From: JBBRHQ01 sp963720735
Lineage (GTDB): Bacteria; Actinomycetota; Thermoleophilia; Solirubrobacterales; 70-9
Assembly (NCBI GenBank): GCA_963720735.1
Contig: CAVRGL010000002.1
Span: forward strand, 1 to 64,000
Reading direction: 5' to 3'
DNA length: 64,000 nt
Shown: piece by piece, positions 60,763 to 64,000 of the stretch
Layout: every line of letters starts with the position of its first letter
How positions within the stretch are numbered: the stretch's first letter is position 1
Notes under the pieces: generated by a model
Database searches by the model: none
The model's input: only the letters and a program-made list of their open reading frames with translations
Told to the model about the DNA's origin: nothing
Translations under genes and position numbers: made by a program

Positions 60763-62142
60763 TCAGCCCCGCTCGAGCGGGTGACCGCTGCTCGCCCAGG
60801 CGCCGACCCCGCCAGGGCCGACGTGGATCACCTCGTCGAACCCCTCGCGCTGGAGGATCGATGCGGCGAGGCCGCTGCGCTTGCCGCCGCTGCAGATGGC
60901 CGCGATCGGGGCGTCGCGGGAGAGCTCGCCGATCCTGCCCCCCAGCTCGCCGTAGGGGATGTGGACCGCCCCGGGGATGTGGCCGGCCGCGAACTCGTCA
61001 GCATCGCGGACGTCGAGCAGGGTCAGCTCCTCACCTGCCTGGAGCCGCCCCGCCAGCCGCTCCGGGTCGATCAGCTCGAGCCGCTGCACGGGCCGGCCCT
61101 CGGAGCGCCAGGCGGTCATGCTCCCCTCGAGAAACCCGCGCACCCGCAGCCCGACAGAGGAGAGCAGCTCGGCCGCTTCCATCTCATAGCCGTCCGAGGC
61201 GGCGACGACGATCAGCTCGACATCGTCGGGGACGATTCTGGCGACCTTCGTCCCGAACCCTGTGTCGTAGGCGGAGGCGCTGAACGCGCCGGGTATGTGC
61301 GCTTCATCGAACTGCTCGTTGGTGCGCGCGTCGATCACCTGGGCGCCCTCGGCGATCGCAACCTCTACGGCGCGCGGGGTCAGCGGCGTGGGAGTCCCCA
61401 GCTCCTCGAGCAGGGGTCCCCGGTTGAGCGCGACGACGAGTTCGACGTTGGGCGGCGGATCGCCGAGTGAGCCGACCGAGTCCGCGACGAACTCCTCCTC
61501 GCTGGCGAACCTGAGGGCACGGTTGTGCTCCCGCTCGAAGCCGATCGTCGTGGACGCCCTATGGTCGATGCCGGAGCTGCCGCAGAGCGAGCCGCCGAGG
61601 TGGCCAGGCCAGACCTCGACGCTGTCGGGGAGCGAGAAGAGGCGCTCGTGCAGCGAGTGGTAGAGCTGCGCGGCGCCGTCGGTGGCGTCGATCGCCAGAT
61701 CGGGCCGGGCGACGTCGCCGACGAACAGCGAATCCCCGGTCAGCACCGCGCAGGGGTCGGCGGCCCGCCCCCCGTCCCGCAGCAGGAACGAGGTGTGCTC
61801 AGGGCGATGGCCGGGCGTCGCGATCGCCTCGATCGTCACTTCCCCGAGCTCCAGCGTCCAGCCGTCGCCGAACGCCTCGTGCGGGTACTCCGCCTCGGCC
61901 AGGGCGTTGACGTGGATCGATGCCCCCGTGGCCCGGGCCAGGCGGCCGTGCCCGGAGACGTGGTCGGCGTGGTTGTGGGTCTCGAGCACGTGCTCGATGC
62001 GGACCCCGTGCAGGCGGCTGAGCCGAAGGTAGGGGTCGATGTCCCACTGCGGGTCGACCACCGCGGCGATCCCGCGGCCGGAGTCGCCGACCAGATATGA
62101 GGCGCAGGCGAGGTCCTCATGGAGGATCTGGCGGAACAGCAC
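60763..62142 (-). CDS. MBL-fold persulfide-dioxygenase-like protein with two rhodanese domains
   Basis: 459 residues from GTG 62142. Residues about 1-240 are an ETHE1-like metallo-beta-lactamase domain with THNHADH (H56, H58, D60, H61), TPGHRPEHTSF and GDSLFVGDVARPDL. A first rhodanese-like domain (about 265-355, IDARTNEQFDEAHIPGA) has no cysteine at the active-site loop (VVAASDGYE). A second (about 365-455) has LLDVRDADEFAAGHIPGA and the loop ICSGGKRSG with the catalytic Cys. It probably oxidises or transfers sulfane sulfur. TATCGT ends 6 nt before the GTG. Divergent from the MFS gene. Confidence 0.92.
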   Translation of the reverse strand: MLFRQILHEDLACASYLVGDSGRGIAAVVDPQWDIDPYLRLSRLHGVRIEHVLETHNHADHVSGHGRLARATGASIHVNALAEAEYPHEAFGDGWTLELGEVTIEAIATPGHRPEHTSFLLRDGGRAADPCAVLTGDSLFVGDVARPDLAIDATDGAAQLYHSLHERLFSLPDSVEVWPGHLGGSLCGSSGIDHRASTTIGFEREHNRALRFASEEEFVADSVGSLGDPPPNVELVVALNRGPLLEELGTPTPLTPRAVEVAIAEGAQVIDARTNEQFDEAHIPGAFSASAYDTGFGTKVARIVPDDVELIVVAASDGYEMEAAELLSSVGLRVRGFLEGSMTAWRSEGRPVQRLELIDPERLAGRLQAGEELTLLDVRDADEFAAGHIPGAVHIPYGELGGRIGELSRDAPIAAICSGGKRSGLAASILQREGFDEVIHVGPGGVGAWASSGHPLERG

Positions 62143-62148
62143 CGGATC

Positions 62149-62154
62149 ACGATA
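62149..62154 (-). promoter_or_regulatory. -10 element of a leaderless promoter for the MBL-rhodanese gene
   Basis: TATCGT on the minus strand, 6 nt before GTG 62142. Confidence 0.45.
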
Positions 62155-62199
62155 GCCCGGAAGCGAGCCCGCTTCGTCCTCCTTCAAGCTGTCGGCGTG

Positions 62200-63477
62200 A
62201 TGGCACGACTTCGAAGGCCGCTGCGGGTCCTCCGGCACCGCGACTTCCGCTTCCTCTGGCTGGCGCAATCGGCGAGTGGGCTCGGCGACGCGATCGTCAC
62301 CGTGGCAATCGCGCTCTTCGTGATCAACCTGACCGGCAGCGCAACCGATCTCGGCTTGGTCCTCGCCGCCCACGCGATTCCCCTCGTCGCCTTCCTGATG
62401 ATCGGCGGTGTCTGGGCGGACCGGCTTCCCCGCCACCGCCTGATGATAGTCACCGACCTGGCGCGGTTCGCGCTCCACGGGCTGCTCGCCGTGCTGATCT
62501 TCACCGGCACGGTCGAGATCTGGCAGATCGTCGTGATCGAGATCCTCTTCGGGATCGCGGAGGCCTTCTTCCGCCCGGCGGCCAGCGGCCTGCTGCCGCA
62601 GACCGTCCCCGAGAGCGACATCCAGGAGGCGAACGCGGTCACTTCGATGTTCCTCAGCTTCGCCGACTTCGCCGGCCCCGCGCTGGCCGCTGCCCTGGTC
62701 GTCGGGATCGGCGCCGGCGCCGCCTTCGCGATCGATGCCGGGACCTTCCTGCTCAGCGCCCTCTTCCTCTCCCGGGTCCGGCCGCGGGCCCGAGGCTCCG
62801 AGGCCGAGGCGGAGGCCGCCGGAGTGCTGAGCGAGCTTCGCGACGGCTACCGCGAGGTCCGCTCCCGCGCCTGGGTGTGGGTGACGCTGGCTGCGATCTC
62901 GGTCTCGCTGTTCGTCGCGCTGGCGCCGTGGTACGTGCTCGGGCCGGTGATCGGCAAGCAGCAGTACGGGAGCGTCAACGTCTACGGCGCGGTCGCCGCG
63001 GCCTTCGGGGCGGGGCTGGTGGTCGGCTCGCTGATCGGGGTGGGGTGGAAGCCGCGCCACCCGATGAGGCTGGGGATGATCTTCCTGCTCGCCTGGCCAC
63101 CGGCGATGATGCTCTATGCGGCCGGCCTCACCCTCGCCCTGGTGATCCCGGCTCTGATCGTCGCCGGCACCGGGATCGCCCTGTTCGACGTCTGGTGGCT
63201 GACCGCGCTCGCCGACCGGATCCCCCCGAGCAGGCTCTCCAGAGTCACCTCCTATGACTGGATGGTCTCGCTGGGGCTGCTCCCGCTCGGCTACCTGCTC
63301 GTCGGCCCGCTGGCGGCCGCTCTCGGCGCGGTCGAGGTCTTCATCGGCGGCTGCGTCGTCGCCTTCCTGGTCACCGCGGTAGCCCTCCTCCCCCGTGAGA
63401 CGAGAATGCTGACCGCCGTGCGGCACGCTGAGACAGAGCTCTCCGAGCATCCCGCCCCGGGCGTGCCCCTCCCCTAA
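62200..63477 (+). CDS. MFS transporter (EntS/MFS_3-like)
   Basis: 425 residues from ATG 62200 (GTG 62197 adjoining is an alternative). Twelve hydrophobic segments. The beginning LRHRDFRFLWLAQSASGLGDAIVTVAIALFVINLTGSATDLGLVLAAHAIP and the loop GGVWADRLPRHRLMI are typical of the MFS_3/enterobactin-exporter-like group, as is AFFRPAASGLLPQTVPESDIQEANAV. Substrate unknown. Ends just before an AT-richer intergenic stretch holding the next promoter. Confidence 0.9.
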   Translation: MARLRRPLRVLRHRDFRFLWLAQSASGLGDAIVTVAIALFVINLTGSATDLGLVLAAHAIPLVAFLMIGGVWADRLPRHRLMIVTDLARFALHGLLAVLIFTGTVEIWQIVVIEILFGIAEAFFRPAASGLLPQTVPESDIQEANAVTSMFLSFADFAGPALAAALVVGIGAGAAFAIDAGTFLLSALFLSRVRPRARGSEAEAEAAGVLSELRDGYREVRSRAWVWVTLAAISVSLFVALAPWYVLGPVIGKQQYGSVNVYGAVAAAFGAGLVVGSLIGVGWKPRHPMRLGMIFLLAWPPAMMLYAAGLTLALVIPALIVAGTGIALFDVWWLTALADRIPPSRLSRVTSYDWMVSLGLLPLGYLLVGPLAAALGAVEVFIGGCVVAFLVTAVALLPRETRMLTAVRHAETELSEHPAPGVPLP

Positions 63478-63500
63478 ATAAGGAAAGATCCGAAACAAAC

Positions 63501-63529
63501 TTGGCTGAAATGCGTTTCCGGTGTAGCGT
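63501..63529 (+). promoter_or_regulatory. Promoter of the PhoD-like phosphatase gene
   Basis: TTGGCT (63501-63506) and TAGCGT (63524-63529) separated by 17 nt, in a locally AT-rich stretch, 40 nt before the TTG start. This is the best -35/-10 pair found in the window. Confidence 0.6.
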
Positions 63530-63568
63530 CAAAGGAGCCCGTCAAAGCAAGGAGCAGGGGGTATTCAG

Positions 63569-64000
63569 TTGCAGAGTCCGTTCGACACCAGCAGGGGCGT
63601 TCGCCGTCGCGAGTTCCTGATCGCCGGCGCCGGCGCCGGCCTCGCCCTGGCCGGCCCGGTGAACTACGTCGCCCTGGCGCGCAATCGCAGGCTGCCCCTG
63701 GCGCGGGAGGGGAAGTTCGCCCACGGTGTCGCCTCCGGCGTGCCCTCCCCCACGGCGATCACCCTCTGGACGCGCCTCAGCGGCGTCGAGCGTTCCTCGC
63801 GCCTGAGGCTCGAGGTGGCCGAGGACAAGCACTTCCGGAAGCTGGTCGACAACCGCCTCGTCGCCGCACCGGAGAGCCGCGACTTCACGGTCCACGCGCG
63901 GGTCGGCGGGCTGAAGCCCGGCCATGAGTACCACTACCGCTTCCAGACCAAGGAGAAGCACTCCCGGGTCGGCCGCTTCCGGACCCTACCGCCGCCCGAC
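63569..64000 (+). CDS. PhoD-like alkaline phosphatase, Tat-exported (partial, runs off the window)
   Basis: The first 144 residues from TTG 63569. The N-terminus VRRREFLIAGAGAGLALAGP is a twin-arginine signal (RRREF-L), so the protein is exported folded. FAHGVASGVPSPTAITLWTRL and VGGLKPGHEYHYRFQTKEKHSRVGRFRTLP are the N-terminal Ig-like domain of PhoD-type phosphatases/phosphodiesterases. The metal-binding catalytic domain lies beyond the window. GGAG and AGGGGG stretches precede the start. Expected to release phosphate from phosphodiesters or monoesters outside the membrane, Ca/Fe dependent in the family. Confidence 0.9.
   Translation, partial: MQSPFDTSRGVRRREFLIAGAGAGLALAGPVNYVALARNRRLPLAREGKFAHGVASGVPSPTAITLWTRLSGVERSSRLRLEVAEDKHFRKLVDNRLVAAPESRDFTVHARVGGLKPGHEYHYRFQTKEKHSRVGRFRTLPPPD

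Noticed and set aside
60763..63498. A 911-codon open frame on the minus strand covering the MBL-rhodanese gene and beyond
   Set aside because: Only the part up to GTG 62142 has protein-family character. The upstream extension is the antisense of the MFS gene and is low-complexity Arg/Asp/Glu/Gln-rich, as expected of an opposite-strand shadow in high-GC DNA.
1..64000. CRISPR arrays, insertion sequences, integrase/attachment sites or prophage genes
   Set aside because: No regularly spaced repeats, transposase or phage-like genes were seen. The tRNA-Ser genes at the left end show no adjoining integrase or direct repeat of their 3' end inside the window.

Overview
This is a GC-rich (roughly 70 % G+C by eye) bacterial chromosomal segment with densely packed, often overlapping genes, many GTG/TTG starts and several apparently leaderless starts. 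Gene content (truncated KdpD, delta-60-repeat and alkaline phosphatase PhoD-like exported proteins, DUF2855, LtrA, F420/deazaflavin-type oxidoreductase, a kinase/ATPase/cyclase fusion) and codon use point to Actinomycetota, most likely Thermoleophilia (Solirubrobacterales-like). That taxonomic call is inference; there is no rRNA gene here.

Layout. 1-5.8 kb: two tRNA-Ser genes, tadA, a secreted subtilase, a universal stress protein preceded by a small leaderless membrane ORF, a metallo-beta-lactamase-fold hydrolase and a frameshifted delta-60-repeat protein. 5.8-10.1 kb: one 1451-residue zinc ribbon / WNK-like kinase / ATPase / TPR / adenylyl cyclase protein. 10.2-17.2 kb: a nine-cistron Kdp potassium-pump operon, reordered as small ORF, kdpF, kdpA, small ORF, kdpC, kdpB, unknown, truncated kdpD, usp, every junction overlapping or 1-2 nt apart. 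17.3-19.6 kb: a large membrane protein. 19.7-37.4 kb: a pentose-phosphate/respiratory cluster. One strand carries tkt-tal-pgi, then a small membrane protein, a cyclase-family hydrolase, zwf, a GMC oxidoreductase, NDH-2, cydA, cydB and a HAD phosphatase; gnd-pgl, rpiA and a second zwf lie at its upstream end. 37.4-40 kb: a deazaflavin-type oxidoreductase, rlmN, and an FTR1 iron permease followed by what looks like the last 31 codons of a lost DyP peroxidase (efeB). 40-50.4 kb: a TetR-controlled catabolic cluster (Rieske oxygenase, TetR, flavin amine oxidase, NDP-forming acyl-CoA ligase, acyl-CoA dehydrogenase, MFS, membrane protein) diverging from a second acyl-CoA dehydrogenase unit, with two copies of a putative operator between them. 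50.4-64 kb: agmatinase-family hydrolase, recQ, small proteins, DUF2855-thiolase, two MFS exporters, LtrA, a persulfide-dioxygenase-like MBL/rhodanese protein and the start of a Tat-exported PhoD-like phosphatase.

How it fits together. The sugar-phosphate genes cover the oxidative branch (two zwf, pgl, gnd) and the non-oxidative branch (rpiA, tkt, tal) plus pgi. Their co-directional neighbours NDH-2 and cytochrome bd would move electrons to quinone and oxygen, so the block looks like a carbon-oxidation plus respiration module. The Kdp operon encodes high-affinity K+ uptake and carries small single-pass membrane ORFs that routine annotation would miss.

Quality warning. At least twelve apparent single-base (or 4-bp) frameshifts interrupt otherwise well conserved genes (delta-60 protein, kdpB, cydA, cydB twice, GMC oxidoreductase three times, tal, tkt three times, the gene at 48.8 kb). 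Many lie at short G/C runs or tandem repeats. Uncorrected assembly indels are the simplest explanation, so the pseudogene labels should be read as 'frameshifted in this sequence'. No CRISPR array, insertion sequence, prophage or rRNA was seen.
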